NCBI RefSeq assembly: GCF_000717655.1
Contig: NZ_JNZY01000007.1
Location: 182,165 to 246,164 of the forward strand
DNA from: Streptomyces katrae
GTDB taxonomy: Bacteria > Actinomycetota > Actinomycetes > Streptomycetales > Streptomycetaceae
Reading direction: 5' to 3'
DNA length: 64,000 nucleotides
Shown: positions 1 to 9,307 of the stretch, piece after piece
Numbering within the stretch: the stretch's first letter is position 1
Layout: each line of letters opens with the position of its first letter
Made by a program: the position numbers and the translations under genes
Notes under the pieces: generated by a model
Seen by the model: the letters and a program-made list of their open reading frames with translations, nothing else
What the model was told of the DNA's origin: nothing
The model's database searches: none

Positions 1-1577
1 TCGAGGACCCGCATCGCGGCCGCGTGCACCGCCCGCAGGACGGGGGTGGCGGCGCGCAAGGCGTCGTCGGCCATGAAGCGGTGGCGCCAGGGCTGGCCCG
101 CCCAGACGTGGCGCAGGCCGAAGGGCTCGGGCAGGACCAGCTTGCCGCCGAAGAAGTCGAGGATCGGCGGGAACCAGGTCAGCGGGGCGCGGACGGCGAG
201 GCGGACCACTTCCTGGGCGTCCACCAGCGGCAGCGTGCGCTCCACGGTCTCCCAGAACCGGAAGGACTTCGGTACCTCGACCTTGGGGGCCGCGGACTTG
301 GTGGTGAACAGGCCGTGCACCGGTCCGAGTGCGTGGCCGGTCACCTCGACGCGCAGGGTCTTGTACAGCACGGTGACCGTCACCAGCATGGTGATCACCA
401 ACTGGCCGTCCCAGAGCGGGTACTGGATGCCGAGGTAGTGCCGGTTGCCGCCGCTGAACTGCTGCTCGTTGCAGATCCGGGTGATCTCGTGCGGCTTGAT
501 GAGGAAGGTGTCCACGTCGGCGCCGGTGGGGCGGGCGACCTCCGCTGCGCCCTCGCCGACCGGGGTGACGATCCAGTGCTGGATCGAGGCGGGCGGCAGG
601 CCGCCGGTGTGCAGCGGGCCGCGCTCCAGCTTGCGCAGCTCGGTGTCGACCGCGCGTATGACGTCCCAGCTGCGGAACGGGTGGATCTCCATGCCTTCGG
701 TCTTGGGGGCGAGCTCCTCGGCCATCTGCCAGCTGCCCCAGCGGGTGCCCATGCCGAGGATGCCCTTGGGGCCGGCGTAGAAGACGGAGTTGCTGCGGTC
801 CTCGGCCGTGAGCTTGGCGAGCGAGAGCCGCAGGTCCTCGCGGGCCTTCTCGTCGGGGTTGCCGGGGACCGCCTCCGGGATCTTGGCGCCGATGCCGTCG
901 CCGGCGAGCAGACCGTCCCAGCGGGAGCGCAGGTCGGCGGCGGTGGCCTCGCAGATCCGGCGGGCGAGGAGCCAGCCCGCGACGGGGACGATGATCATGC
1001 CGCGCAGGTAGAGGCCGAGGAAGCCGGTGAACGGCAGCCGGAACATGAGCACGGCCACCACGACGGCGACGCCGACGAGCAGCAGGGTGCCCAGCCAGGA
1101 CGAGCGTTTGCCGTCACCCTTGGCCAGTGTCTTGCGGAGCTGGAACAGGCCCAGCCAGAGCAGCAGGCCGGGCAGGAACAGCACCCCGGCGACGAGCATG
1201 ATCATGCGCAGCTTGCGGTCGCGCTCCTTGCGGATGCGGGAGGCGGCCAGGCAGTGCTCGACGACGGTCTGCGGATCCAGGCCGAAGGACTGGATGAGCG
1301 GTTTGCGGCCGGAGGCGAGGGCGCGGGCCTCGACGGCGCGGCAGAAGGCCTCGCCCAGGTTGGGTTCGAAGAGCGAGATCTTGGGGGGTTTGATCGTCGA
1401 CTTGTGGTACTCGTTGTCGGCCTTGAGTATGTCCGACAGCTTGCTGTCCTTGCCGCCGTCCCGGTATGCGGCCGAGGCGAGGGCGTTGGTCGCCGCGGTC
1501 TGGCCGCCGGCCCCCTGCAAGGGGATCTGCGCCCCGGGCCTGAAGTCGAATCCGTCGTCCGCCACCGTTGCCCCCAT
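1..1577 (-). CDS. Multi-pass membrane protein of unknown function (partial, C-terminus outside window)
   Basis: The reading frame is open from the start codon to the window edge, about 525 residues, so the end is missing. I do not recognise a functional domain. The first 120 residues are polar. Three hydrophobic segments follow at about residues 125-146, 161-179 and 182-204, then a long soluble region with a further hydrophobic stretch in its second half. Codon use is typical of the neighbours. ATG 1577 is given as the start; an in-frame GTG four codons later (1565) has a G-rich ribosome binding site and may be the real one. It lies downstream of the EF-G-like gene on the same strand, beyond a likely terminator. 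Confident that it codes, not of its role. Confidence 0.75.
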   Translation of the reverse strand, partial: MGATVADDGFDFRPGAQIPLQGAGGQTAATNALASAAYRDGGKDSKLSDILKADNEYHKSTIKPPKISLFEPNLGEAFCRAVEARALASGRKPLIQSFGLDPQTVVEHCLAASRIRKERDRKLRMIMLVAGVLFLPGLLLWLGLFQLRKTLAKGDGKRSSWLGTLLLVGVAVVVAVLMFRLPFTGFLGLYLRGMIIVPVAGWLLARRICEATAADLRSRWDGLLAGDGIGAKIPEAVPGNPDEKAREDLRLSLAKLTAEDRSNSVFYAGPKGILGMGTRWGSWQMAEELAPKTEGMEIHPFRSWDVIRAVDTELRKLERGPLHTGGLPPASIQHWIVTPVGEGAAEVARPTGADVDTFLIKPHEITRICNEQQFSGGNRHYLGIQYPLWDGQLVITMLVTVTVLYKTLRVEVTGHALGPVHGLFTTKSAAPKVEVPKSFRFWETVERTLPLVDAQEVVRLAVRAPLTWFPPILDFFGGKLVLPEPFGLRHVWAGQPWRHRFMADDALRAATPVLRAVHAAAMRVL

Positions 1578-1654
1578 CGCTGTGCGTTGTGCTCTTTTGC
1601 CGCGCAGATGAGCCTATCGGCGTATCTCGTCCCGTGGTCATGGGACAGGGAAAT

Positions 1655-1686
1655 GCCGCCCACCGCAAGCGGGTTGGGTGGGCGGC
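1655..1686 (-). terminator. Hairpin after the EF-G-like gene
   Basis: A 9-bp perfect GC-rich stem (1655-1663 with 1678-1686) with a 14-nt loop lies just past the stop of the leftward EF-G-like gene. Read leftward it is followed by ATTT, which fits a weak intrinsic terminator. Confidence 0.5.
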
Positions 1687-1714
1687 TTTCCAAGGGCGCC
1701 TGGCGCCCTGCCGG

Positions 1715-3910
1715 TCAGGTTCCCTTCTCGGCCTGTTCCCGCACCTTGTCGGCGATCTGGGGCGGCATGGGTTCGTGGCGGGCGTAGGCGCGGGTGAAGC
1801 GGCCCGTGCCGTGCGAGACGGAGCGCAGTTCGACGGCGTACCGGCCGATCTCGATCTCGGGGATCTCGGCGCGGACGGACGTGCGGCCGGGGCCGGCCTG
1901 TTCGGTTCCGACGACGCGGCCGCGGCGGCCGGCGAGGTCGCTCATGACGGGTCCGACGTACTCGTCGGGGACGAGGACGGCGAGCTCGGCGACCGGTTCG
2001 AGGAGGTGGATGCGGGCCTCGGTGGCGGCTTCGCGCAGGGCGAGGGCGCCCGCGGTCTGGAAGGCGGCGTCGGAGGAGTCCACCGAGTGCGCCTTTCCGT
2101 CGAGGAGGGTGATGCGTACGTCGACCAGCGGGTAGCCGGCCGCGACCCCGCGGGCGGCCTGGGTGCGTACGCCCTTCTCGACGGACGGGATGAACTGGCG
2201 GGGCACGGCGCCGCCGACGACCTTGTCGACGAACTCGATGCCGCTGCCGGGCGGGAGCGGTTCGACCTCGATCTCGCAGATGGCGAACTGGCCGTGCCCG
2301 CCGGACTGTTTGACGTGGCGGCCGCGGCCGGCGGCCTTGGCGCCGAACGTCTCGCGCAGGCTTACCTTGTGCGGGACGGGGTCGACCTGGACCCCGTAGC
2401 GGGTGCGCAGCCGTTCGAGGGCGACGTCCTGGTGGGCCTCGCCGAGGCACCACAGGACGACCTGGTGGGTGTCCGGGTTCTGTTCCAGCCGCATCGTGGG
2501 GTCCTCGGCGACGAGCCGGGCCAGGCCCTGGGAGAGTTTGTCCTCGTCGGCCTTGCTGTGGGCCGCGATGGCGAGGGGGAGCAGCGGGTCGGGCATCGGC
2601 CAGGGCTCCATGAGCAGGGGCCGGTCCTTGGCCGAGAGGGTGTCGCCGGTCTCGGCGCGGGTGAGTTTGGCCACGCAGGCGAGGTCGCCGGCGATGGCCT
2701 GGGTGAGGGTGCGCTGCTGTTTGCCGAAGGGGGAGGTGAGGGTGCCGATCCGCTCGTCGACGTCGTGGTCCTCGTGCCCGCGCTCGGCCAGTCCGTGGCC
2801 GCTGACGTGCACGGTCTCCTCGGGGCGCAGGGTGCCGGAGAAGATGCGGACGAGGGAGACGCGGCCGACGTAGGGGTCGGAGGAGGTTTTGACGACCTCG
2901 GCGACGAGGGGCCCGTCGGGGTCGCAGGTGACGGCCGGGCGGTCGGCGCCGTCCGGGGCGGTGACCGCGACGGCGGCGCGCTCCAGCGGGGTGGGGAAGC
3001 CGCCGGTGACCAGTTCCAGGAGCTCGACGGTACCGAGGCCCTGGCGGGCGCCGTCGGTGGCGGGGGCGGCCATCAGGACGGGGTGGAAGGTGCCGCGGGC
3101 CACGGCGCGCTCGAGGTCGTCGACGAGTGTCTTGATGTCGATCTCCTCGCCGCCGAGGTAGCGGTCCATGAGGCTCTCGTCCTCGCTCTCCGCGATGATC
3201 CCCTCGATGAGGCGGGAGCGGGCGTCGGCGATGCGGGCGAGCTCGTCGGGCGAGGGGTCGCGCTCCACGCGCTCCCCGGAGGTGTAGTCGTACACGCGCT
3301 GGGAGAGCAGGCCGAGGAGGCCGGCGACCGGCGCGTGCCCGTCGGGCCCGGGAGGCCCGTACAGGGGCAGGTAGAGCGGGATGACGGCGTCGGGGTCGTC
3401 GGCCCCGAAGATCTCGCCGCAGACGGTGGTCATCTGCGCATAGTCGGCCCGGGCGGCCTCCAGATGGGTGACGACGATGGCGCGGGGCATGCCGACGGCC
3501 TCGCACTCGTCCCAGACCATGCGGGTGGCGCCGTCGATGCCGTCGGAGGAGGAGACGACGAAGAGGGCCGCGTCGGCGGCGCGCAGACCGGCCCTGAGCT
3601 CGCCGACGAAGTCGGCGTATCCGGGGGTGTCCAGGATGTTGATCTTGATTCCGCCCCATTCGACGGGGACGAGGGACAGCTGTACGGACCGCTGCTGCCG
3701 GTGTTCGATCTCGTCGTAGTCGGAGACGGCGGTGCCGTCCTCGACCCGGCCGGCCCGGTTGACGGCGCCCGCCGTCAGCGCGAGGGCCTCGACCAGCGTG
3801 GTCTTGCCGGCTCCGCTGTGGCCGACCAGCACGACGTTCCGTACGGACGACGGCCGGTCGGCCGTCGGTGCCCTGCCGGCGGCTCCGGCTTGGTGTGATG
3901 TGGCTCCCAT
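1715..3910 (-). CDS. Elongation factor G-like GTPase (EF-G2 type)
   Basis: The 731-residue protein has the EF-G layout: GTPase domain, domain II, then the domain III-V region, slightly longer than classical EF-G. The P-loop GHSGAGKT is at residues 30-37 and the G3 motif DTPGY at 94-98. The G4 motif, normally NKxD, reads THLE at about 148-151. The switch I signature RGITI of true EF-G is missing; the region reads RQQRSVQLS. It is therefore a paralogue and not the housekeeping fusA, which normally sits with rpsL/rpsG/tuf. The role is unknown; ribosome-associated or stress functions are guesses. The start is supported by GGGAGG about 10 nt upstream. It is divergent from pgsA. Confidence 0.88.
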   Translation of the reverse strand: MGATSHQAGAAGRAPTADRPSSVRNVVLVGHSGAGKTTLVEALALTAGAVNRAGRVEDGTAVSDYDEIEHRQQRSVQLSLVPVEWGGIKINILDTPGYADFVGELRAGLRAADAALFVVSSSDGIDGATRMVWDECEAVGMPRAIVVTHLEAARADYAQMTTVCGEIFGADDPDAVIPLYLPLYGPPGPDGHAPVAGLLGLLSQRVYDYTSGERVERDPSPDELARIADARSRLIEGIIAESEDESLMDRYLGGEEIDIKTLVDDLERAVARGTFHPVLMAAPATDGARQGLGTVELLELVTGGFPTPLERAAVAVTAPDGADRPAVTCDPDGPLVAEVVKTSSDPYVGRVSLVRIFSGTLRPEETVHVSGHGLAERGHEDHDVDERIGTLTSPFGKQQRTLTQAIAGDLACVAKLTRAETGDTLSAKDRPLLMEPWPMPDPLLPLAIAAHSKADEDKLSQGLARLVAEDPTMRLEQNPDTHQVVLWCLGEAHQDVALERLRTRYGVQVDPVPHKVSLRETFGAKAAGRGRHVKQSGGHGQFAICEIEVEPLPPGSGIEFVDKVVGGAVPRQFIPSVEKGVRTQAARGVAAGYPLVDVRITLLDGKAHSVDSSDAAFQTAGALALREAATEARIHLLEPVAELAVLVPDEYVGPVMSDLAGRRGRVVGTEQAGPGRTSVRAEIPEIEIGRYAVELRSVSHGTGRFTRAYARHEPMPPQIADKVREQAEKGT

Positions 3911-4152
3911 GGTGCTCGTGCCTCCCGGTGTGACGGTGAGGAGGTTGATCGGGGTCCTTCGAGCTTTGCACTGGCGTCACACTGCGTCCATACGTAGTAC
4001 CCCGCGCTGTCCGGAGCGTGTCGCGGGCACGGACCGGCGACCGGCTGGCGCGAACCGGTGGGTGCGCGGCAGTGGCGGCCCGGGGCGCTGGCTACGATGG
4101 GCCAGCCGGTGGCCGATGTGGCCGTGCGGCCCAGCGACCCTCTGGGAAGGCC

Positions 4153-4818
4153 ATGCTGAACAAGTACGCGCGTGCATTCTTCACGCGTGTTCTCACGCCA
4201 TTCGCCGCTTTTCTCCTCCGGCGGGGGGTGAGCCCGGACGCGGTCACCCTGATCGGCACGGCCGGAGTGGTGGCGGGAGCGCTGGTCTTCTTCCCCCGGG
4301 GGGAGTTCTTCTGGGGCACGATCACCATCACCCTGTTCGTGTTCTCCGACCTGGTGGACGGGAACATGGCCCGCCAGGCGGGGGTCTCCAGCCGCTGGGG
4401 CGCCTTCCTCGACTCGACGCTCGACCGGGTGGCCGACGCGGCGATCTTCGGCGGCCTCGCGCTCTGGTACGCGGGCAACGGGAACGACAACGTGCTGTGC
4501 GCGGTGGCGATCTTCTGCCTGGCCAGCGGCCAGGTGGTCTCGTACACCAAGGCCCGCGGCGAGTCGATCGGGCTGCCGGTCGCCGTCAACGGGCTCATCG
4601 AGCGCGCCGAGCGGCTGGTGATCTCGCTGGTCGCGGCCGGTCTGTCCGGGCTGGAGACCTTCGGGGTGCCGTCCTGGATCGGGGTGCTGCTGCCGATCGC
4701 CCTGTGGGTCGTGGCCGTGGGCTCGCTGGTCACGCTGATCCAGCGGGTGGTCACCGTACGCCGTGAGGCGGCGGAGGCCGACGCGGAGGCCGCCGTGGCC
4801 GAGGGCGGCACGGCCTGA
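4153..4818 (+). CDS. pgsA: Phosphatidylinositol phosphate synthase (CDP-alcohol phosphatidyltransferase)
   Basis: The 221-residue integral membrane enzyme carries the complete CDP-alcohol phosphatidyltransferase signature, D66-x2-D69-G70-x2-A73-R74, G83 and D87-x3-D91. In actinobacteria the orthologue joins CDP-diacylglycerol to inositol phosphate, giving phosphatidylinositol phosphate for PI and PIM lipids. Several hydrophobic helices follow. ATG 4153 is preferred because GGGAAGG lies just upstream and the protein then begins like family members (MLNKYAR); the frame stays open further upstream. The stop overlaps the next ATG (TGATG), so translation is probably coupled. The acyltransferase and pimA that follow confirm a phosphoinositide-mannoside cluster. 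Confidence 0.93.
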   Translation: MLNKYARAFFTRVLTPFAAFLLRRGVSPDAVTLIGTAGVVAGALVFFPRGEFFWGTITITLFVFSDLVDGNMARQAGVSSRWGAFLDSTLDRVADAAIFGGLALWYAGNGNDNVLCAVAIFCLASGQVVSYTKARGESIGLPVAVNGLIERAERLVISLVAAGLSGLETFGVPSWIGVLLPIALWVVAVGSLVTLIQRVVTVRREAAEADAEAAVAEGGTA

Positions 4819-5723
4819 TGGGCCGGGCACAGGACAAGCTGGTCGACGGCCTGTACGGGCTCGGCTGGGCCGGGGTAAAGAAGCTTCCGGAGCCGGCCGC
4901 GGTGGCCCTCGGCCGCCGGATCGCCGACTATGCGTGGAAGAGGCGCGGCAAGAGCGTGCTGCGGCTGGAGTCGAACCTGGCCCGAGTCGTGCCGGAGGCC
5001 GGGCCGGAGCGGCTGCGGGAGCTCTCGCAGGCCGGCATGCGCTCGTACATGCGCTACTGGATGGAATCCTTCCGGCTGCCGACGATGGACCCGAAGCGCT
5101 TCGGCACGGACGTCGAGTTCAAGGACGAGCACCTCCTGCGCGAGGCGCTCGCTTCCGGGCGCGGGGTCGTGGTCGCCCTGCCGCACCTGGCCAACTGGGA
5201 TCTCGCCGGAGCATGGGCCATCGGCCACATCGGCGTCCCGTTCACCACGGTTGCCGAGCGGCTCAAGCCGGAGTCCCTCTATGACCGCTTCGTCGCCTAC
5301 CGGGAGAGCCTCGGCATGGAGGTGCTGCCGCACAGTGGCGGCGCCGCCTTCGGGACCCTGGCCCGCCGGCTCCGCTCCGGCGGCCTGGTGTGCCTGGTCG
5401 CGGACCGCGACCTGTCGGCCTCCGGGGTCGAGGTGGACTTCTTCGGTTCGGCGGCGCGCATGCCGGCCGGGCCGGCCCTGCTGGCGCAGCAGACGGGGGC
5501 GGTGCTGCTCCCGGCGACCCTGCACTACGGGGAATCGCCGAAGATGTACGGCCGGATCCACCCCGAGGTGGCGGTGCCGAGGACCGGCACCCGGGCCGAG
5601 CAGACGGCCGTCATGACCCAGGCGCTCGCCGATGCCTTCGCCGAGGGGATCGCCGAGCACCCGGAGGACTGGCACATGCTGCAGCGGCTGTGGCTGGACG
5701 ACCTGGAGGAGCGCTCCGCGTGA
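4818..5723 (+). CDS. Phosphatidylinositol mannoside acyltransferase (PatA-like, HtrB/LpxL family)
   Basis: The 301-residue protein belongs to the HtrB/LpxL lysophospholipid acyltransferase family, with the catalytic H-x4-D motif as HLANWD (H123, D128). In mycobacteria the equivalent gene, also between pgsA and pimA, acylates the mannose of PIM at the inner face of the membrane. The start overlaps the pgsA stop and the stop overlaps the pimA start (GTGA), so the three genes form a tightly coupled operon. Function is inferred from family plus context; the acyl donor and exact acceptor cannot be read from sequence. Confidence 0.9.
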   Translation: MGRAQDKLVDGLYGLGWAGVKKLPEPAAVALGRRIADYAWKRRGKSVLRLESNLARVVPEAGPERLRELSQAGMRSYMRYWMESFRLPTMDPKRFGTDVEFKDEHLLREALASGRGVVVALPHLANWDLAGAWAIGHIGVPFTTVAERLKPESLYDRFVAYRESLGMEVLPHSGGAAFGTLARRLRSGGLVCLVADRDLSASGVEVDFFGSAARMPAGPALLAQQTGAVLLPATLHYGESPKMYGRIHPEVAVPRTGTRAEQTAVMTQALADAFAEGIAEHPEDWHMLQRLWLDDLEERSA

Positions 5724-6889
5724 AGATCGGCATTGTCTGCCCGTACTCGTGGGACGTGCCCGGCGGCGTCCAGTTCCACATCCGGGACCTCGCCGAGCAC
5801 CTGATCCGCCTCGGCCACGAGGTCTCGGTGCTGGCCCCGGCGGACGACGAGACGCCGCTGCCGCCCTACGTGGTCTCGGCGGGGCGGGCGGTGCCGGTGC
5901 CGTACAACGGGTCGGTGGCCCGGCTGAACTTCGGCTTCCTGTCGGCGGCCCGGGTGCGCCGCTGGCTGCACGACGGCGTCTTCGACGTGATCCACATCCA
6001 CGAGCCGACCTCGCCCTCGCTGGGGCTGCTGTCCTGCTGGGCGGCGCAGGGCCCGATCGTGGCCACGTTCCACACCTCGAACCCGCGCTCGCGCGCCATG
6101 ATCGCGGCGTACCCGATCCTGCAGCCGGCGCTGGAGAAGATCAGCGCGCGGATCGCGGTGAGCGAGTACGCCCGGCGCACGCTGGTCGAGCACCTGGGCG
6201 GGGACGCGGTCGTGATCCCCAACGGCGTCGACGTGGACTTCTTCGCCGAGGCCGAGCCGAATCCGGCCTGGTCCGGACAGACCCTCGGGTTCATCGGCCG
6301 GATCGACGAGCCCCGCAAGGGCCTGCCGGTGCTGATGGCGGCCTTCCCGCGCATCGTGGAGGAGTGCCCGGACGTACGGCTCCTCGTGGCCGGCCGCGGT
6401 GACGAGGAGGAGGCGGTGGCCTCCCTGCCCGCCGCCCTGCGGGCGCGGGTCGAGTTCCTCGGCATGGTCTCCGACGAGGACAAGGCGCGGCTGCTGCGCA
6501 GCGTCGACGTCTACGTGGCCCCGAACACCGGCGGCGAGAGCTTCGGCATCATCCTCGTCGAGGCGCTGTCGGCGGGGGCCGCGGTGCTCGCCTCCGACCT
6601 GGACGCGTTCGCGCAGGTCCTGGACCAGGGGGCGGCGGGGGAGCTGTTCACCAACGAGGACGCGGAGGCGCTGGCCGCCGGCGCCGTGGCCCTGCTGCGC
6701 GACCCGGCCCGCCGGGCGGAGCTCAGCACCCGCGGCTCGGCGCACGTACGCCGCTTCGACTGGTCGACGGTCGGCGCGGACATCCTCGCGGTGTACGAGA
6801 CCGTGACGGACGGCGCGGCGGCGGTGGCCACGGACGAGCGCGTCCCCCTGCGCACCCGCCTCGGCCTCACCCGGGACCCGTCGGCCTGA
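5720..6889 (+). CDS. pimA: Phosphatidylinositol alpha-mannosyltransferase
   Basis: The 389-residue GT4-family (GT-B fold) glycosyltransferase opens with the PimA signature MKIGIVCPYSWDVPGGVQ. Residues matching the mycobacterial active site are present: H118 in ATFHTS, GRIDEPRKG around 193-201, and the E-x7-E motif ESFGIILVE (E273, E281). It transfers the first mannose from GDP-mannose to phosphatidylinositol at the cytoplasmic face of the membrane. The start is the GTG overlapping the preceding stop (GTGA); longer readings upstream are a shadow of the acyltransferase gene. Third gene of the PIM operon. Confidence 0.93.
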   Translation: MKIGIVCPYSWDVPGGVQFHIRDLAEHLIRLGHEVSVLAPADDETPLPPYVVSAGRAVPVPYNGSVARLNFGFLSAARVRRWLHDGVFDVIHIHEPTSPSLGLLSCWAAQGPIVATFHTSNPRSRAMIAAYPILQPALEKISARIAVSEYARRTLVEHLGGDAVVIPNGVDVDFFAEAEPNPAWSGQTLGFIGRIDEPRKGLPVLMAAFPRIVEECPDVRLLVAGRGDEEEAVASLPAALRARVEFLGMVSDEDKARLLRSVDVYVAPNTGGESFGIILVEALSAGAAVLASDLDAFAQVLDQGAAGELFTNEDAEALAAGAVALLRDPARRAELSTRGSAHVRRFDWSTVGADILAVYETVTDGAAAVATDERVPLRTRLGLTRDPSA

Positions 6890-7013
6890 CGGGCGCATCC
6901 CCGAGCCACTCCCGGGCCCGGCGCCGACGGACGGAGTCCCCCGCAGCGCGCCGAAGCCGGGGAGGCCCGCAAGGGCCGACCCGCGCGAAGGGCGCGTGCG
7001 CGGGGAGGGGGTA

Positions 7014-7565
7014 TTGTCGCGGGCCGTGATCGAAACCCTTGTCTGGACTGCCCTGGCGCTCGGCGTCATCGGGGTCTACCTCAGCTGGACCGCCGGACGG
7101 CTGGACCGGCTGCACTCGCGGATGGACGCCGCCCGCGCCGCCCTCGACGCGCAGCTCGTACGGCGCGCCTCGGTGGTGATCGAGGTGGCCGCCTCCGGAG
7201 CGCTCGACCCCGCCTCCTCGATCGTCCTGTACGAGGCCGCCCACGCCGCCCGCCAGGCCGAGGAGGAGCACCGCGAGGTCGCCGAGAGCGAGCTCAGCCA
7301 GGCGCTGCGCGCGGTGTTCTCCGATGCCGCCCAGGTCGAGGTGCTCAAGGCCGCCCCGGGGGGCGAGGCGGCCGCCGAGGAGCTGGCCGCCGCCGTCCGC
7401 CGGGTGCCCATGGCGCGGCGGTTCCTCAACGACGCCGTACGGGCCGCCCGGGCGCTGCGGCGCCACCGCAAGGTGCGCTGGTTCCGGCTGGCCGGCCACG
7501 CCCCGTTCCCGCTCGCGTTCGAAATGGACGACGAGCCTCCGGTGGATCTTGCCGACCGGCCCTAG
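7014..7565 (+). CDS. Small membrane-anchored helical protein, weakly LemA-like
   Basis: The protein of about 183 residues has one N-terminal transmembrane helix (about residues 5-25). A predicted helical region follows whose first part (LDRLHSRMDAARAALDAQL) resembles the LemA pattern; the resemblance is weak. A TTG start at 7014 is favoured because GGAGGGGG sits a few bases upstream; GTG 7026 is the alternative. It stands alone between pimA and pdxS on the same strand. Function unknown. Coding potential is clear from codon use and sustained frame. Confidence 0.75.
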   Translation: MSRAVIETLVWTALALGVIGVYLSWTAGRLDRLHSRMDAARAALDAQLVRRASVVIEVAASGALDPASSIVLYEAAHAARQAEEEHREVAESELSQALRAVFSDAAQVEVLKAAPGGEAAAEELAAAVRRVPMARRFLNDAVRAARALRRHRKVRWFRLAGHAPFPLAFEMDDEPPVDLADRP

Positions 7566-7670
7566 GGGCCCCGGCGGGCCCTAGTTGTACCCAAAGGCCA
7601 ATTTGAAAGAGGCCACCGGCTCCTCATTGGCCCTTGCGGTGGACTGGTCGGGGGCGGTTTGCTCGGCGGA

Positions 7671-7706
7671 GTACCACCGCAGCAGTTGTGCGGTGTACCA
7701 CTGCAG
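7671..7706 (+). repeat. Imperfect 12-bp direct repeat upstream of pdxS
   Basis: GTACCACCGCAG (7671-7682) and GTACCACTGCAG (7695-7706) differ at one base. Their starts are 24 bp apart, in the short promoter/leader region ahead of pdxST. They may be operator half-sites or chance; no known regulator motif was recognised. Confidence 0.4.
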
Positions 7707-7736
7707 GCCCGTCTTCCCTTCGAGTGAGGTCAATCC

Positions 7737-8654
7737 GTGAGCACGCTTCCCTCCACCCCGCAGTCCGCTGAGTCCGCGATCGGCACCTCCCGCGTCAAGC
7801 GCGGCATGGCCGAGCAGCTCAAGGGCGGCGTGATCATGGACGTGGTCAACGCCGAGCAGGCGAAGATCGCCGAGGACGCCGGCGCCGTGGCCGTCATGGC
7901 CCTCGAGCGGGTCCCCGCCGACATCCGCAAGGACGGCGGCGTCGCGCGCATGTCGGACCCGAACATGATCGAAGAGATCATCGAGGCCGTCTCCATCCCG
8001 GTCATGGCCAAGTCCCGCATCGGCCACTTCGTCGAGGCCCAGGTCCTGCAGTCCCTCGGCGTCGACTACATCGACGAGTCCGAGGTCCTGACCCCGGCCG
8101 ACGAGGTCAACCACTCCGACAAGTGGGCGTTCACGACCCCCTTCGTCTGCGGTGCCACCAACCTGGGCGAGGCCCTGCGCCGCATCGCCGAGGGTGCGGC
8201 CATGATCCGCTCCAAGGGCGAGGCCGGCACCGGCAACGTCGTCGAGGCCGTCCGCCACCTGCGCCAGATCAAGAACGAGATCGCCCGCCTGCGCGGCTAC
8301 GACAACAACGAGCTGTTCGCCGCCGCCAAGGAGCTGCGCGCCCCGTACGAGCTCGTCAAGGAAGTTGCCGAGCTCGGCAAGCTCCCGGTGGTGCTGTTCT
8401 CCGCCGGTGGCGTCGCCACTCCGGCCGACGCCGCGCTGATGCGCCAGCTCGGCGCCGAGGGCGTCTTCGTCGGCTCCGGCATCTTCAAGTCGGGCGACCC
8501 GGCCAAGCGCGCCGCCGCCATCGTGAAGGCCACCACCTTCTACGACGACCCGAAGATCATCGCGGACGCCTCCCGCAACCTGGGCGAGGCCATGGTCGGC
8601 ATCAACTGCGACACCCTCCCCGAGTCCGAGCGCTACGCCAACCGCGGCTGGTAA
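7737..8654 (+). CDS. pdxS: Pyridoxal 5'-phosphate synthase, synthase subunit PdxS
   Basis: The 305-residue TIM-barrel protein is very highly conserved. With PdxT it makes PLP from ribose 5-phosphate, glyceraldehyde 3-phosphate and glutamine-derived ammonia. The two lysines known from Bacillus PdxS (K81 and K149) correspond to K92 (VMAKSRIGH) and K160 ([10 protein letters not shown]); their spacing of 68 residues is the same. GTG 7737 gives the usual short N-terminal extension. pdxT begins 5 nt after the stop, so both are surely one transcript. Confidence 0.97.
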   Translation: MSTLPSTPQSAESAIGTSRVKRGMAEQLKGGVIMDVVNAEQAKIAEDAGAVAVMALERVPADIRKDGGVARMSDPNMIEEIIEAVSIPVMAKSRIGHFVEAQVLQSLGVDYIDESEVLTPADEVNHSDKWAFTTPFVCGATNLGEALRRIAEGAAMIRSKGEAGTGNVVEAVRHLRQIKNEIARLRGYDNNELFAAAKELRAPYELVKEVAELGKLPVVLFSAGGVATPADAALMRQLGAEGVFVGSGIFKSGDPAKRAAAIVKATTFYDDPKIIADASRNLGEAMVGINCDTLPESERYANRGW

Positions 8655-8659
8655 TCACC

Positions 8660-9250
8660 ATGACCAACCCCGTCATCGGTGTCCTGGCCCTCCAGGGCGA
8701 CGTGCGGGAACACCTGATCGCCCTGGCCGCGGCGGACGCCGTGGCCAGGCCGGTCCGGCGTCCCGAGGAGCTCGCCGAGGTCGACGCCCTGGTAATCCCC
8801 GGCGGCGAGTCGACGACGATGTCGAAGCTCGCCGTCCTGTTCGGCATGCTCGAGCCGCTGCGCGAACGCGTGCGGGCCGGCATGCCGGTGTACGGCACCT
8901 GCGCCGGCATGATCATGCTCGCCGACAAGCTGCTCGACGGCCGTGAGGACCAGGAGACGCTGGGCGGCATCGACATGATCGTCCGCCGCAACGCCTTCGG
9001 CCGCCAGAACGAATCCTTCGAAGCGAAGATCGATTTCGCCGGCATAGCGGGCGGCCCCGTCGAGGGCGTCTTCATCCGCGCCCCGTGGGTCGAGTCGGTC
9101 GGAGCCTCCGCCGAGGTGCTCGCCTCGTACGAGGGCCACACCGTCGCCGTGCGCCAGGGCAACGTCCTGGCCACCTCGTTCCACCCCGAGCTGACCGGCG
9201 ACGACCGAGTCCACGCGTACTTCGTCGACATGGTGCGCGCGGGGCTCTGA
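8660..9250 (+). CDS. pdxT: Pyridoxal 5'-phosphate synthase, glutaminase subunit PdxT
   Basis: The 196-residue class I glutamine amidotransferase has its catalytic triad in place: C81 in GTCAGM, with H175 and E177 in SFHPEL, plus the PGGEST signature near residue 48. It hydrolyses glutamine and channels ammonia to PdxS in a 12+12 complex. ATG 8660 lies only 5 nt past the pdxS stop with no strong ribosome binding site of its own, so translational coupling is likely. Confidence 0.96.
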   Translation: MTNPVIGVLALQGDVREHLIALAAADAVARPVRRPEELAEVDALVIPGGESTTMSKLAVLFGMLEPLRERVRAGMPVYGTCAGMIMLADKLLDGREDQETLGGIDMIVRRNAFGRQNESFEAKIDFAGIAGGPVEGVFIRAPWVESVGASAEVLASYEGHTVAVRQGNVLATSFHPELTGDDRVHAYFVDMVRAGL

Positions 9251-9307
9251 TCAGGTCCCGGTAGGATCTGAGGTGAACTCTGTTGGTTACGCGAAGGAGA
9301 CAGGCGG

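Noticed and set aside
24..1787. A 587-codon plus-strand open frame at the window start
   Set aside because: It is the complement of the partial membrane-protein gene, whose frame has normal codon bias and membrane helices.
7566..7736. Small coding gene upstream of pdxS
   Set aside because: No frame with a ribosome binding site and typical codon bias; the region looks like a promoter/leader.
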